Origin: ZC4RG35 sp964571765
GTDB lineage: Bacteria; Actinomycetota; Acidimicrobiia; Spongiisociales; ZC4RG35
Reading direction: 5' to 3'
DNA: 64,000 nt
Assembly: GCA_964571765.1 (NCBI GenBank)
Contig: CAZNDH010000001.1
Location: 1-64,000, forward strand
The notes below the pieces were generated by a model, which did not search any database, had not been told where the DNA came from, and worked only from the letters and a program-made list of their open reading frames with translations. The number at the start of each line of letters is the position of its first letter. Positions within the stretch are counted from its first letter, which is position 1. The position numbers and the translations under genes were made by a program. Of this stretch, positions 8,370 through 17,507 are shown piece after piece.

Positions 8370-9446
8370 TCAGAGGTCCTCGGTGCGGATCCCGAGGGTC
8401 ACCGGGATGGTCATCTCGACGTCGTCGCGGAGAACCACCAGCTCGATGGTGGACCCGGGTCGATGGGTCCGCACCTGAGCCACCAGGTCTCCCCGCGACA
8501 GGACCGGCACCCCGGCCACTCTGACCACGACATCACCGACCTCTAGGCCGGCCGACTCGGCGGCGGTGCCCGGGATCACCTCGGTGACCAGGGCACCGGC
8601 CCGTCCGCTGGTGACGTCATCGATGCTCACCCCGAGGAACGAGGTCTGGATCAGCTCGCCGGTGATGATCGCCTCGGCATACTCCAGGACGGTGGCGGTG
8701 GGGACGGCGAATCCGACCCCGTCGTTGGCGCCTGAGAGGGTGAAGATGGAGACGTTGATTCCCACCACCTCGCCGGCCCGGTTGATCAAGGCACCCCCCG
8801 AGTTCCCCGGGTTGATGGCGGCATCGGTCTGCACCATCGCCGAGCAGGTATTCGGCCCGCAGTTGGTCTGGTCGACCGCGGAGATGATGCCCGCGGTCAC
8901 CGTGGAGGCGAGGCCCCAGGGGCTTCCCACTGCGATCGCCAGCTGACCCACCCGGGGCTTGATCGGGTTGAACCTGGCTCTGGGGAGGTCGACAGGGTCG
9001 GTCTCGATCACCGCCACGTCGACCTCGGTGGCAGTACCCAGGACACGACCGGTGCGGAGCAGGCCGTTGCTGAACCTGACCTGAACCTCCTCGTCGCTAC
9101 CGACGACATGGGCCGCGGTTATCACCAGGCCGGGGCGGTAGATGACCCCCGAGCCCACCCCGGTCGAGGTCTGGATGTGGACCACTGAGGGAAGGATGAT
9201 CTCAGCAGCGTCGGCGATCGGCTCTTCGGCGGACCACGATGGCGCCTCAACAGATACCCGGGGGCCGGTCGAGGTGACCGCGGTTGTGGTGGTGGTTGTC
9301 GCCGGCGGAGCCAACCCCTCGGTGGCGGTGTTCGGAGCGAGCTGGTAGATGAGGGCGACCACCATGGCGACCAGCGTGAAGTAGGCGACGGTTCCGAGGA
9401 TGCCGCGAATTCGAAGGGATCGCTTCCGCGGGGAGGGTGTGGTCAT
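8370..9446 (-). CDS. HtrA/DegP-type serine protease with PDZ domain
   Basis: A 358-aa membrane-anchored trypsin-like protease. Residues 1-16 are basic, 17-35 form a single membrane segment, and a Thr-rich linker covers about 41-60. The catalytic triad is visible as H113 (TAAHV), D143 (EVDVAV) and S216 (GNSGGAL), so the enzyme should be active. A single PDZ domain covers about 260-345, with the typical GLEVGDVVVRVAG loop. Such proteins degrade or refold damaged exported proteins. The gene stands alone between the B12 leader and the carbohydrate locus; its 3' end is only about 35 bases from the riboswitch of the next operon. Confidence 0.93.
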   Translation of the reverse strand: MTTPSPRKRSLRIRGILGTVAYFTLVAMVVALIYQLAPNTATEGLAPPATTTTTTAVTSTGPRVSVEAPSWSAEEPIADAAEIILPSVVHIQTSTGVGSGVIYRPGLVITAAHVVGSDEEVQVRFSNGLLRTGRVLGTATEVDVAVIETDPVDLPRARFNPIKPRVGQLAIAVGSPWGLASTVTAGIISAVDQTNCGPNTCSAMVQTDAAINPGNSGGALINRAGEVVGINVSIFTLSGANDGVGFAVPTATVLEYAEAIITGELIQTSFLGVSIDDVTSGRAGALVTEVIPGTAAESAGLEVGDVVVRVAGVPVLSRGDLVAQVRTHRPGSTIELVVLRDDVEMTIPVTLGIRTEDL

Positions 9447-9579
9447 GTGGGGATGTTCGTCCTGCCTTGCACCCCCGACGATAGGTCATCCCGCCCAATT
9501 ACACGTCAGGCCGGGGGCCACGATCCCGGGGTCGATCACCGGAGCAACCACCCCCACCCCGGTCCCGACGCGCCGGTTG

Positions 9580-9715
9580 GACACCGGCGATGGAGCTGGT
9601 CCTGTCTCCCGGCGACTCGGGGCTCTGCCCGGTATCGGCGAGCAGCTCCTAGAGCTCCGGAGCTATGACCGGGGACCGGTTTCAGCTTGAAGTGGAGGAA
9701 GGTGTCATCCCAGCA
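9580..9715 (-). pseudogene. decayed fragment of a MalK/UgpC-type ATPase C-terminal domain
   Basis: The 358-base gap between htrA and the glycoside hydrolase gene (9447-9804) has no intact gene. Read on the minus strand it contains TFLHFKLKPVP, then after a one-base frameshift VIAPEL, a TAG at 9649-9651, ELLADTG and GDRTSSIAGV. These align in order with the intact MalK at 12439-13674 (TYVHFTVDRAPVV, TPDIEELLADTG, GDKTNFIARV). The DNA also matches, for example ATCGGCGAGCAGCTC and GAAGTGGA..AGGTGTC in both. It is therefore a remnant of a second copy or paralogue. The rest of the gap shows nothing I can support. Confidence 0.75.
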
Positions 9716-9804
9716 GCCTGCTCGGACAGTGAGTCGCAGATGCCGGTGAGGAGGCGGGCGAAATAGATGTCGGAGATGACAGCTAGCGTTTCGCCTCGAC
9801 ACAC

Positions 9805-11013
9805 ATGGACGACCGATTCCTCACCGGCGTCAACTACTGGCCGCGTCGCAAGGCGATGTACTGGTGGGGTGACTTCGACCCGGCCGAGGTCGCCGACGAG
9901 TTCGACGTGATCTCCGACCTGGGGCTGGCCCTGGTCCGTCTCTTCCTCTTGTGGGACGACTGGCAACCGTCTCCAGAGGCCGTCTCGACCCGGCGTCTGG
10001 CCGACCTGGGTGTGGTGCTCGATGCCGCGGCGACAAGGGGCCTGGGGATCGACCTCACCTTCTTCACCGGTCACATGAGCGGTCCCAACTGGTCGCCCCG
10101 CTGGCTCCTCGCGCCCGACGGCTCGGTCCGATCCGATCGCCAGGTGATCTCCGGAGGGGTGGTGGTCGACTCTCCGTACCGGAACATGTTCCACGACGAG
10201 GTGGCGCTGACCGCAGAGAGGCTTCTCGTCGCGACGGTGGTCACCGCTTACCGCGACCACCCGGCGATGTGGATGTGGAACTTGGGCAACGAGCCCGACC
10301 TCTTCGCCCGCCCGGCGAGCAGCCCGGTCGGGACGGCGTGGACCCGGGAGATGGTTTCCACCATCAAGGAGATCGACGAGGGCCACCCGGTGACGGTGGG
10401 GCTCCACGTGGCCAGCCTGTTCGAGGACAACGGGCTGCGAGTCGACCAGGTCTTCGCCGAGGCCGATGTGGCGGTGATGCACGGGTACCCGATGTACGTG
10501 CCCTGGTCGAGGAGCCCGTTGGACCCCGATTTCGTCCCTTTCCTCTGCGCCTTGACCACCGCCCTCTCGGGCAAGCCGTGCCTCGCCGAGGAGTGGGGGG
10601 GTTGCACCGTCCCCGACCGCGCAGAGTCACAGGTCTGGGAATGGGACGCCTACGGTACCCCGAGGGCCCAGTTCATGGCCGGTGAGGAGGACCTGGCGAC
10701 CTACGTCGGCGAGGTACTGCCCCGTCTGGTCGAGGTGGGTTCGACCGGTGCTCTCCTCTGGTGTTTCGCCGACTATCACCCCGACCTATGGGATCGACCC
10801 CCATGCGACTCGGGTGGGTCGAAGCATGAGCGTCACTTCGGTCTGGTCCGGCCCGATGGAACCCTCAAGCCACATGCCGAGGTGGTCCGGGAATTCAACA
10901 GGTCGAAGCCGATGGTCGCACCGGCGGCGCGCACCGTCACCCTCGATGTCACCGCCGACGAGTACTACCTGGATCCGACCGGTCACGCCCGGAGGCTGTA
11001 TGAGGTCTTCTAG
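9805..11013 (+). CDS. clan GH-A (GH5-like) glycoside hydrolase
   Basis: A 402-aa TIM-barrel glycosidase without a signal peptide, so probably cytosolic. The N-terminus (GVNYWPRRKAMYWWGDFD) and the segment WNLGNEPDLF, with acid/base E163 of the NEP motif, mark clan GH-A. AEEWGG (E262 or E263) at the expected strand-7 position should hold the nucleophile. GH5-like mannosidases and beta-glucosidases share this pattern; the exact family and substrate cannot be set from sequence inspection alone. It starts the carbohydrate locus and ends with a 4-base convergent overlap with the kinase-like gene. Confidence 0.8.
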   Translation: MDDRFLTGVNYWPRRKAMYWWGDFDPAEVADEFDVISDLGLALVRLFLLWDDWQPSPEAVSTRRLADLGVVLDAAATRGLGIDLTFFTGHMSGPNWSPRWLLAPDGSVRSDRQVISGGVVVDSPYRNMFHDEVALTAERLLVATVVTAYRDHPAMWMWNLGNEPDLFARPASSPVGTAWTREMVSTIKEIDEGHPVTVGLHVASLFEDNGLRVDQVFAEADVAVMHGYPMYVPWSRSPLDPDFVPFLCALTTALSGKPCLAEEWGGCTVPDRAESQVWEWDAYGTPRAQFMAGEEDLATYVGEVLPRLVEVGSTGALLWCFADYHPDLWDRPPCDSGGSKHERHFGLVRPDGTLKPHAEVVREFNRSKPMVAPAARTVTLDVTADEYYLDPTGHARRLYEVF

Positions 11014-11558
11014 TGCTTGGTACCCGCTTCGCCCAAGATGTCGCCCTCAATCTCGGCAACGACCGCTGAGCCCAGCCGGGATACGATCACCTCGGCCGCC
11101 TCCGCCGGGTCGAGCAAGGTGGTGTCCACTCGGGTCGTCGCCAACCCGTGATAGTGCTCGGCGCGGGCGGCGACAGTCGCCTGGTCACCGGGGCCAATCA
11201 CCCGACGGTGGGACGACCCCCCGACTCGGGAGGCGATGGCGTCGGCCGTGGCGGTGAGCCAGACGCATGTCTCTTCGGCGAGCCGGGTCCTGGTCGACTC
11301 GAGGTCGACGACGCTGGCGGCGGCGGCAATCACCATCGGTCGCGGGGATAGGAGCGCCTCGAGCAACACATCCCGTTCCAGCCGGTGAAGATGGCTCACC
11401 CCGTGCTCGGCGGCGATGACCTCCCCGGTGGTGCCGAACCTGGCCTCGATGGCCAGGTCTGAGTCGGCGAGATCCCGGCCGAGCAGCCCGGCCAGGACGA
11501 TGCCCACCATGGTCTTGCCCGCTCCCATCTGACCGAGCAGGACGATGTGCCCACCCAC
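11010..11558 (-). CDS. shikimate kinase-like P-loop protein with altered substrate site
   Basis: A 182-aa protein with the shikimate kinase fold: Walker A GQMGAGKT (residues 9-16), ADSD (D32/D34) followed by IEARFG, and a conserved arginine at 59. The family's shikimate-binding Gly-Gly-Gly, expected around 80-82, reads Ala-Ala-Ser (IAAAASVV). It sits at the end of a sugar operon, directly after a ROK kinase, rather than with aro genes. A small sugar or sugar-acid substrate is possible, but this is inference. The GTG start immediately follows the upstream stop codon. Confidence 0.72.
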   Translation of the reverse strand: MGGHIVLLGQMGAGKTMVGIVLAGLLGRDLADSDLAIEARFGTTGEVIAAEHGVSHLHRLERDVLLEALLSPRPMVIAAAASVVDLESTRTRLAEETCVWLTATADAIASRVGGSSHRRVIGPGDQATVAARAEHYHGLATTRVDTTLLDPAEAAEVIVSRLGSAVVAEIEGDILGEAGTKH

Positions 11559-12425
11559 TCAGACCCCGGATGCCAGGGTGTGGGCCCCGGCCAGAGCAGA
11601 CAGATCCCCGAGCTCGGGTCCCACCAGGAACCCGAGCTCACCCAGCGGTCGTGACCGAGGGTAGGAGCCGACCCGGTCCGCCAGCCGACGGGCCACCTCA
11701 CGGTGGAGACCTGGGAGCCGACTGACCCCGCCTCCGAGCACGATCCGGTCGGGGGCCCAGGTGAGCACCAACAGGGCGAGGCCCTGGGCCAGGTACCAGG
11801 AGGTGAGCGCCACCGCCTCGCCCAGGTCGGCCCCGGTGAGGCGCTCCGGGGCGAGCGAGTAGCGACGGTTGAGCGCCGATCCTGAGGCCAGGCCCTCGAG
11901 ACAGTCCCCGTGGTGTGCACATACCCCGTCGAGGTGATCAGCCGGATGACGTTCCACGGGGACGTGGCCGACCTCAGGGTGGGGGTCTCCATGAAGAGGC
12001 CGGCCCCCGACGACCAGCCCCCCTCCGATTCCGGTACCTACGGTGACGTAAGCCGGCTGTTGACACCCCCGAGCCGCTCCCCAAGACCATTCGCCGACCG
12101 CCGACGAGTTGACGTCGGTATCCAGGGTCACGGGCACTCCCCATCGCCCGGTGATCCAACCCGCCAGGTCGAAGCCCGACCACCCGGTCTTCGGAGTGGT
12201 GAGAAGCCGTCCGTAGTCGGCGGTGCCCGGTGACAGCCCGATGGGGCCAAAAGCAGCCACCCCGATGGCGTCGAAGTCCTCGCCCGCCAGGTGCCGGGCC
12301 ACCCGGTCCAGTGTCTCCCCCGGCTCCCCGGTCTCCAACCTGACCGGTTCGAGGTGAAGAGGGTCCCTGCCCACGGCGACCAGGGTCTTGGTGCCCCCCA
12401 GCTCAAGCGTCGCTATCAGCGCCAA
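11559..12425 (-). CDS. ROK family sugar kinase
   Basis: A kinase of about 288 aa of the ROK family, which phosphorylates glucose, fructose or N-acetyl sugars. Visible are the N-terminal phosphate motif LELGGTKT, the sugar-binding stretch DTDVNSSAVGEWSWGAARG, GTGIGGGLVVGG, the zinc-type cluster with EVGHVPVERHPADHLDGVCAHHGDCLEGLASG (read in parts; His and Cys residues present) and the ROK C-terminal GGGVS. The start is unclear: the TTG at 12425 follows the MalK stop by 13 bases, and no ATG or GTG is better placed. It should phosphorylate the monosaccharide released by the neighbouring glucosidases. Confidence 0.85.
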   Translation of the reverse strand: MALIATLELGGTKTLVAVGRDPLHLEPVRLETGEPGETLDRVARHLAGEDFDAIGVAAFGPIGLSPGTADYGRLLTTPKTGWSGFDLAGWITGRWGVPVTLDTDVNSSAVGEWSWGAARGCQQPAYVTVGTGIGGGLVVGGRPLHGDPHPEVGHVPVERHPADHLDGVCAHHGDCLEGLASGSALNRRYSLAPERLTGADLGEAVALTSWYLAQGLALLVLTWAPDRIVLGGGVSRLPGLHREVARRLADRVGSYPRSRPLGELGFLVGPELGDLSALAGAHTLASGV

Positions 12426-12438
12426 GGGTGGGGCCGGG

Positions 12439-13674
12439 TCAACTCCCGACGCCCGCCACCGGAGCCTTGGTCCCGATGCGCTGGCCGCCCTTGGGATCGA
12501 AGAAGTGGAACTTGGAGGTATCCACCACCAACTCGACCCGGTCACCATGTGAGACATGGACGTCGGGGCTGACCCGGGCGATGAAGTTGGTCTTGTCCCC
12601 GAGGTCCGAGACGTCCCGGCCGGTGTCGGCGAGCAGCTCTTCGATGTCGGGGGTGACCACCGGGGCCCGGTCCACGGTGAAGTGGACGTAGGTGTCCGCC
12701 CCGAGCATCTCGGTGACCTCACAGCCCACCATCATTGACCGTTCAGGGTCGGGCCCGGCCACCGTGGCGGCTTCAAGGTTGTTGGGCCGGAGCCCGATCA
12801 CCAGCTCCTCGTTCATGTGATTCTCGATGCCTGGGTGCTCGTCGAGGGCACGCCGGTCGACGAGGAGGCGAAGGTTCCCGGGCAAGACCGCATGGACCCG
12901 GTCTCCGTCGGCCTCGAGATGACCGTAGGTGAGGTTCATCGCCGGGCTACCGATGAAACCGGCGACGAACAAGTTGTCGGGACGGTTGAACAGCTCGGTC
13001 GGCGAGCCCACCTGCTGCAGGTTGTACGGGGCCCGCGCCGAGACGGCTCTGAGTACCGCCACCCGGTCGCCCAGGGTCATCGCCTCCACCTGGTCGTGGG
13101 TGACGTACACCGTGGTGGTGCCCAGCCGGGTGTGGAGCCGCTCCAACTCGGCCCGCATCTGCACCCGCAGCTTGGCGTCGAGATTCGAGAGCGGCTCGTC
13201 CATGAGGAACGCCGACGGCTCGCGCACGATGGCCCGCCCCATGGCCACCCGCTGACGTTGCCCTCCGGAGAGCGCCTTTGGCTTGCGCTGAAGGAAGTCC
13301 TTCATCTCCAGGATGTCGGCTGCGGCCTCGACCCGTGAGTTGATCTCGGTCTTGGGCAGCTTGCGGAGCTTGAGCCCGAAAGCCATGTTGTCGTACACGC
13401 TCATGTGGGGGTAGAGGGCGTAGTTCTGGAAGACCATGGCGATGTCCCGGTCCTTGGGCGCAACGTCGTTGACCACCCTGTCGCCAATGCTCAGCGTGCC
13501 CTCGGTGATCGACTCCAGGCCGGCGATCATGCGCAATACGGTGGACTTGCCGCAGCCCGAGGGCCCCACCAGCACCAGGAACTCGCCGTCCTCGATGTGG
13601 AGGTTCACGTCGCCCACGGCGCGGGTCCCGTCGGGGTAGATCTTTCCCAGGCCTTCCATAGTTATCGACGCCAC
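12439..13674 (-). CDS. sugar ABC transporter ATP-binding protein (MalK/UgpC type)
   Basis: A 411-aa ATPase. Walker A GPSGCGKST, signature LSGGQRQR, Walker B FLMDEPLSNLD and the THDQVEAM switch region identify the MalK/MsmX/UgpC group; a TOBE-like C-terminal regulatory domain covers about 240-400. The GTG start has a GAGGAG site 6 to 7 bases upstream. It should energise the two permeases at 17.5-19.8 kb, although the genes are in a separate transcript on the same strand. The domain is duplicated as the decayed fragment at 9580-9715. In this group the ATPase can serve several importers. Confidence 0.92.
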   Translation of the reverse strand: MASITMEGLGKIYPDGTRAVGDVNLHIEDGEFLVLVGPSGCGKSTVLRMIAGLESITEGTLSIGDRVVNDVAPKDRDIAMVFQNYALYPHMSVYDNMAFGLKLRKLPKTEINSRVEAAADILEMKDFLQRKPKALSGGQRQRVAMGRAIVREPSAFLMDEPLSNLDAKLRVQMRAELERLHTRLGTTTVYVTHDQVEAMTLGDRVAVLRAVSARAPYNLQQVGSPTELFNRPDNLFVAGFIGSPAMNLTYGHLEADGDRVHAVLPGNLRLLVDRRALDEHPGIENHMNEELVIGLRPNNLEAATVAGPDPERSMMVGCEVTEMLGADTYVHFTVDRAPVVTPDIEELLADTGRDVSDLGDKTNFIARVSPDVHVSHGDRVELVVDTSKFHFFDPKGGQRIGTKAPVAGVGS

Positions 13675-13736
13675 AGGTTCTCCTCTTTGTCCGAATCGGG
13701 AAACCTAGCCGACCGGCCGAGGCCCCGCCCGCTGGA

Positions 13737-15353
13737 TCACGAGTGGGACACGACCGCCCCCTCCTGGGGAGCCAGGTCGAGCTTGGCGGAGACCCGGTCG
13801 TCACGGCCCGGCTCGGCAGTGGAGAAGACCACCCTCCCCGGGTCGACCTCGATGGTATGGGGACTCGAGTCGAAGTTGAGGGCCACGGTCATCCGGGACC
13901 CGAGATCCTGACGCGAATAGGCCAAGACCTGGTCATTCGACGAGAGGGATGTGACTTGGTTGCCCACCCGCAGCGCCGACGACTGACGTCTCAGGGTGAG
14001 CAGCCGCCGGTACATGTTGAGAATCGACCATGGGTCGTCGACCTGGGACTCGACATTGACGACCTGGTGGTGTCTCTCCATGGGAAGCCAGGGGATCACC
14101 TCTGGCGCGGTGAACCCGGCGTTGGGCCCCGCAGTCCAGTGCATCGGGGTCCGGGCGCCGTCGCGGCTGAGATGGGCGACGTTGGCTCCCCAGGGGTCGC
14201 GGGCAGAGTCAGAAGGGATCACCGCCTCCTCCATGCCCAACTCGTCCCCATAGTAGAGAAAGGGTGTCCCCCGGAGGGTGAGGAGAAGCAGGGCGGCCAG
14301 TCGCTCTTGCCCATGAGGGAGGCGGGTTGCCAGCCGGATCTCGTCATGATTGCCCAGGGTCCAGTTGGTCCAGCCGCCGGCGGGGATGTTCCACAGCACC
14401 GTCTCGACCGTGGCCCTGATATGGGCCGCGTCCCAGTCCGAGGCCATGAGATGGAAGTTGAAAGGCATGTGGAGCTGGTCGAAGGCCTCCCCGTAGTAGG
14501 AGGCCCACTCTGGCAGGTCGAAGATGTGGATCTCCCCGACGGTGACCGCGTCGCGCCCGTAGGAGTCGACCACCTTTCGCATCATCCGGTGAGCCTCGTG
14601 AACATCGGGATGACCGAAGTCATAGAGATGGATGAAGTCGTCGTAGGGCCCCATGTCCTTCCACGGTCGGGGATAGTCGGGCGGTGCCGGGGGGTTGTCC
14701 CGCTCCAAGGGGTCCTTCATCATCTGGTGGGCGGCGTCCACCCTGAACCCGTCCGCTCCCAAATCCAGCCAGAACCGTGCCACATCGAGCATGGCCTCGA
14801 CCACCAGCGGGTTGCGCCAGTTCAGGTCGGGCTGCTCGGGAAGGTAGGTGTGGCGGTACCACTGCCCGGTGTGGTCGTCGTACGACCAGGCCGGACCGCT
14901 GAACACGCTGATCCAGTTGGTGGGGGGACCGCCGTCGCGGCCATCCCTCCACACGTACCAGTCCCGTTTCGGGCTCTCCCGACTCGACCGGGACTCGACG
15001 AACCAGGGGTGCTGGTCGGAGGTGTGGTTGAGCACGTAGTCCACGATCACTCTCATTCCCCGCCGATGCGCCGCCTCGAAGAGCTCGGCGGCGTCGTCGC
15101 GGGTGCCGAAGATGGGGCCCACGTCGCAGTGGTCGGAGACGTCGTATCCCCAGTCGCGCATCGGGCTCCGGTAGAACGGGGACAGCCACAAGGCATCGAC
15201 GCCGAGCGTCTCTGATAGATAGTCGAGGCGAGAGATGACCCCCCTCAGGTCACCCAGCCCGTCGTCGTTGCTGTCCTGGAAGCTGAGCGGATAGATCTGG
15301 TAGAACACCGCCTCCTGCCACCAGGGCCTGGAGCCGGTCGGATCGTCGGCCAT
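13737..15353 (-). CDS. GH13 alpha-glucosidase
   Basis: A 538-aa alpha-amylase family enzyme of the oligo-1,6-glucosidase/alpha-glucosidase type. The start WWQEAVFYQIYPLSFQDSNDDG is typical. Family regions I-IV are present: DYVLNH, GFRVDAAH with nucleophile D206, GEIH with acid E274, and NHDE with D337. No signal peptide, so it should hydrolyse imported alpha-glucosides in the cytosol. It heads the operon with MalK, ROK kinase and the shikimate-kinase-like gene, and its start is divergent from the debranching enzyme with 78 bases between them. Linkage preference (alpha-1,4, alpha-1,6 or trehalose/sucrose) is not determined. Confidence 0.93.
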   Translation of the reverse strand: MADDPTGSRPWWQEAVFYQIYPLSFQDSNDDGLGDLRGVISRLDYLSETLGVDALWLSPFYRSPMRDWGYDVSDHCDVGPIFGTRDDAAELFEAAHRRGMRVIVDYVLNHTSDQHPWFVESRSSRESPKRDWYVWRDGRDGGPPTNWISVFSGPAWSYDDHTGQWYRHTYLPEQPDLNWRNPLVVEAMLDVARFWLDLGADGFRVDAAHQMMKDPLERDNPPAPPDYPRPWKDMGPYDDFIHLYDFGHPDVHEAHRMMRKVVDSYGRDAVTVGEIHIFDLPEWASYYGEAFDQLHMPFNFHLMASDWDAAHIRATVETVLWNIPAGGWTNWTLGNHDEIRLATRLPHGQERLAALLLLTLRGTPFLYYGDELGMEEAVIPSDSARDPWGANVAHLSRDGARTPMHWTAGPNAGFTAPEVIPWLPMERHHQVVNVESQVDDPWSILNMYRRLLTLRRQSSALRVGNQVTSLSSNDQVLAYSRQDLGSRMTVALNFDSSPHTIEVDPGRVVFSTAEPGRDDRVSAKLDLAPQEGAVVSHS

Positions 15354-15431
15354 CGCCGATCCAGGTTAGGGGTCGGACTCGGCTCTTCCCCGGCCATCCT
15401 CACCGGCCCTCGCCGACCATCATGTCCCCTC

Positions 15432-17507
15432 GTGGACGCCGTTCTCAAGAGCCGCCGCTCGTTCTTCGTGGGGCACTGGTCGGCTGAGCCGGCCCACAAC
15501 GGGGCAGAGGGCCTCTTTGCAGGAGACACCAGGCACCTGAACCGCGTGGCGTTCGCCGTCGATGGTCGCACGCTGAGCTGCGAGCAGACCGGTGGTGGCG
15601 ACCTGGGCTCGCTCACCCTCCGAATGGTCGAGGTTCCCGGCCCGATCTCGGTGACGGCCACCTTCTCGCTGGGCGACGCCCTAGAGGTGACCCACCACCT
15701 GACCAACGACGGCGACGCCCCGTTCCAGGCCGAGGTGGCGTTGATCGCCCACGCCGACTTCCGCGACATCTTCGAGTTGAGAGGCGTGCTGTCCCCGGAG
15801 CGAGGTGAGCTCCTCGAGCCTTCTTGGGATCAGGGGCGCTGTTGGATGGGCTATCGAGCCCGGGACGGTCATCACCTCGGCACCCGGGTCGAGTTCGATC
15901 CGATACCCGAGCGCGCCGAGGTCCGGCGGGTCGAGGGAACATGGGAGTCGACCGGTGTCGCCGCCCTCTACCGGATCGCCCTACCCGCCGGCGCCACCTG
16001 GTCGGTTACCACCACCGCTCTCCCCGACGGGTTCGGCCATCTTGAGACCTCCGAGCAGGCACCCCCGCCAGCCCGGGCAGTCCAGGGGGCAGCGGTGATC
16101 ACCGACAACCCGGAATTCGACCAACTGCTCCAACGCAGCCTCTCCGACCTCAAAGCCCTTGTCAGCGTGTTTCCCGATGGGCAGCTGGTTGCCGCCGGGG
16201 TTCCGTGGTATGTGGCGCCGTTCGGGCGCGACAGCCTGTTGGTCACACTTCAGACGCTCTATCTCGACCCGGGACAGGCGGTGGCCACTCTCCGGGCCTT
16301 GGCGCGGACCCAAGGGACCCGCCAGGAGGATTCGACCGGGGAAGAACCGGGAAAGGTCATCCATGAGGCCCGTTACGGCGAGCTCGCCCGGCTCGGTGCA
16401 ATCCCTCACCGCCCCTACTACGGAACGGTCGACGCCACCCCACTCTTCGTCCTGGTGGCCGCGGACACCCTGGCTTGGACCGGCGACCGTTCGCTTCACT
16501 CCGAGTTGGCCCCGGCTGTGGAGGCGGCCCTCACCTGGCTGGCGGAGTGGGGCGACCGCGACGGGGACGGCCTGATCGAGTACCACCTGGCCTTACCGGA
16601 GGAAGGAGGACCGTTGACGGCGCGCCACCAGTCGTGGAAGGACAGCGACGACTCGCTGCAACATCCCGACGGCCGCCAGCCTTCCGGTGACATCGCCCCC
16701 ATCGAAGCCCAGGGGTACGCCTACGCCGGCCTGAGCCGCCTTGCCGAGGTGTCCCGAGCCGCTGGCGACCACGCTCTGGCCGATCGGCTCGAAGCCTGGG
16801 CGAGAGATTTCGCCCGGCTGGTCAACACCAGGTACTGGATGGAGGGTCAGGGCTATTACGCCCAGGCCCTCGACGGTGACAAGGCCCGGGTCGAGGCGAT
16901 CGCCTCGAATCCGGGCCACCTCCTCTTCACCGGATTGGTGCCACCCGAGCGGACCGGAACCGTTGTGGAACGGATGATGGCCCCCGACCTCTACTCGGGC
17001 TGGGGGGTGCGCACCCTGAGCACCCGGATGGCCTCCTACGACCCATGGAGCTACCACAACGGGTCGCTGTGGCCTCACGACAATTGGGTCATCGCCGACG
17101 GGCTCTACCGGACGGGCCACCACGCCGCCGGGGGTGAGCTGTCCCGCGTCCTCTTCGACCTGGGCCGGGCCAGCCCTGACGGCAGACTCGACGAGCTCTA
17201 TTGCGGGCACCCCCGCGACCGTGCACACCCACCGGTCCGGTACCAATCGGCATGCCGCCCCCAGGCTTGGGCCGCCGGGGTCTACCCCGGTCTGGTCCGC
17301 TCCATGCTGGGGCTCCGCGTCGACCCCGTCGAAGGATCGCTGGTGGTGGCCCCCCACCTACCCGGGTTCCTGGGAAGGATCGAGATCTCGGGCATGCACT
17401 GCCTGGGCTACACCGGGTCCCTGCTGGTCGCCCGCCACCGGGACCGGATCATCGTGGAGAGCACCGGTCTCCCGGTGCGTCTCGATCCGACCGTCCTCAG
17501 CCCTTGA
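15432..17507 (+). CDS. glycogen debranching-type glucosidase (amylo-alpha-1,6-glucosidase family)
   Basis: A 691-aa protein with two parts: an N-terminal beta-sandwich domain of the bacterial glycogen-debranching N-terminal type (about 10-200, with GLFAGDTRHLN) and a C-terminal (alpha/alpha)6-barrel of the amylo-alpha-1,6-glucosidase/GH63-like group (about 220-690, with GRDSLLVTLQ and YHNGSLWPHDN). GTG start at 15432, divergent from the alpha-glucosidase. The genome context (sugar importer, alpha-glucosidase, kinase) suggests processing of imported branched alpha-glucans or glucosides. Its last 11 bases overlap the end of the convergent permease gene. Confidence 0.85.
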   Translation: MDAVLKSRRSFFVGHWSAEPAHNGAEGLFAGDTRHLNRVAFAVDGRTLSCEQTGGGDLGSLTLRMVEVPGPISVTATFSLGDALEVTHHLTNDGDAPFQAEVALIAHADFRDIFELRGVLSPERGELLEPSWDQGRCWMGYRARDGHHLGTRVEFDPIPERAEVRRVEGTWESTGVAALYRIALPAGATWSVTTTALPDGFGHLETSEQAPPPARAVQGAAVITDNPEFDQLLQRSLSDLKALVSVFPDGQLVAAGVPWYVAPFGRDSLLVTLQTLYLDPGQAVATLRALARTQGTRQEDSTGEEPGKVIHEARYGELARLGAIPHRPYYGTVDATPLFVLVAADTLAWTGDRSLHSELAPAVEAALTWLAEWGDRDGDGLIEYHLALPEEGGPLTARHQSWKDSDDSLQHPDGRQPSGDIAPIEAQGYAYAGLSRLAEVSRAAGDHALADRLEAWARDFARLVNTRYWMEGQGYYAQALDGDKARVEAIASNPGHLLFTGLVPPERTGTVVERMMAPDLYSGWGVRTLSTRMASYDPWSYHNGSLWPHDNWVIADGLYRTGHHAAGGELSRVLFDLGRASPDGRLDELYCGHPRDRAHPPVRYQSACRPQAWAAGVYPGLVRSMLGLRVDPVEGSLVVAPHLPGFLGRIEISGMHCLGYTGSLLVARHRDRIIVESTGLPVRLDPTVLSP

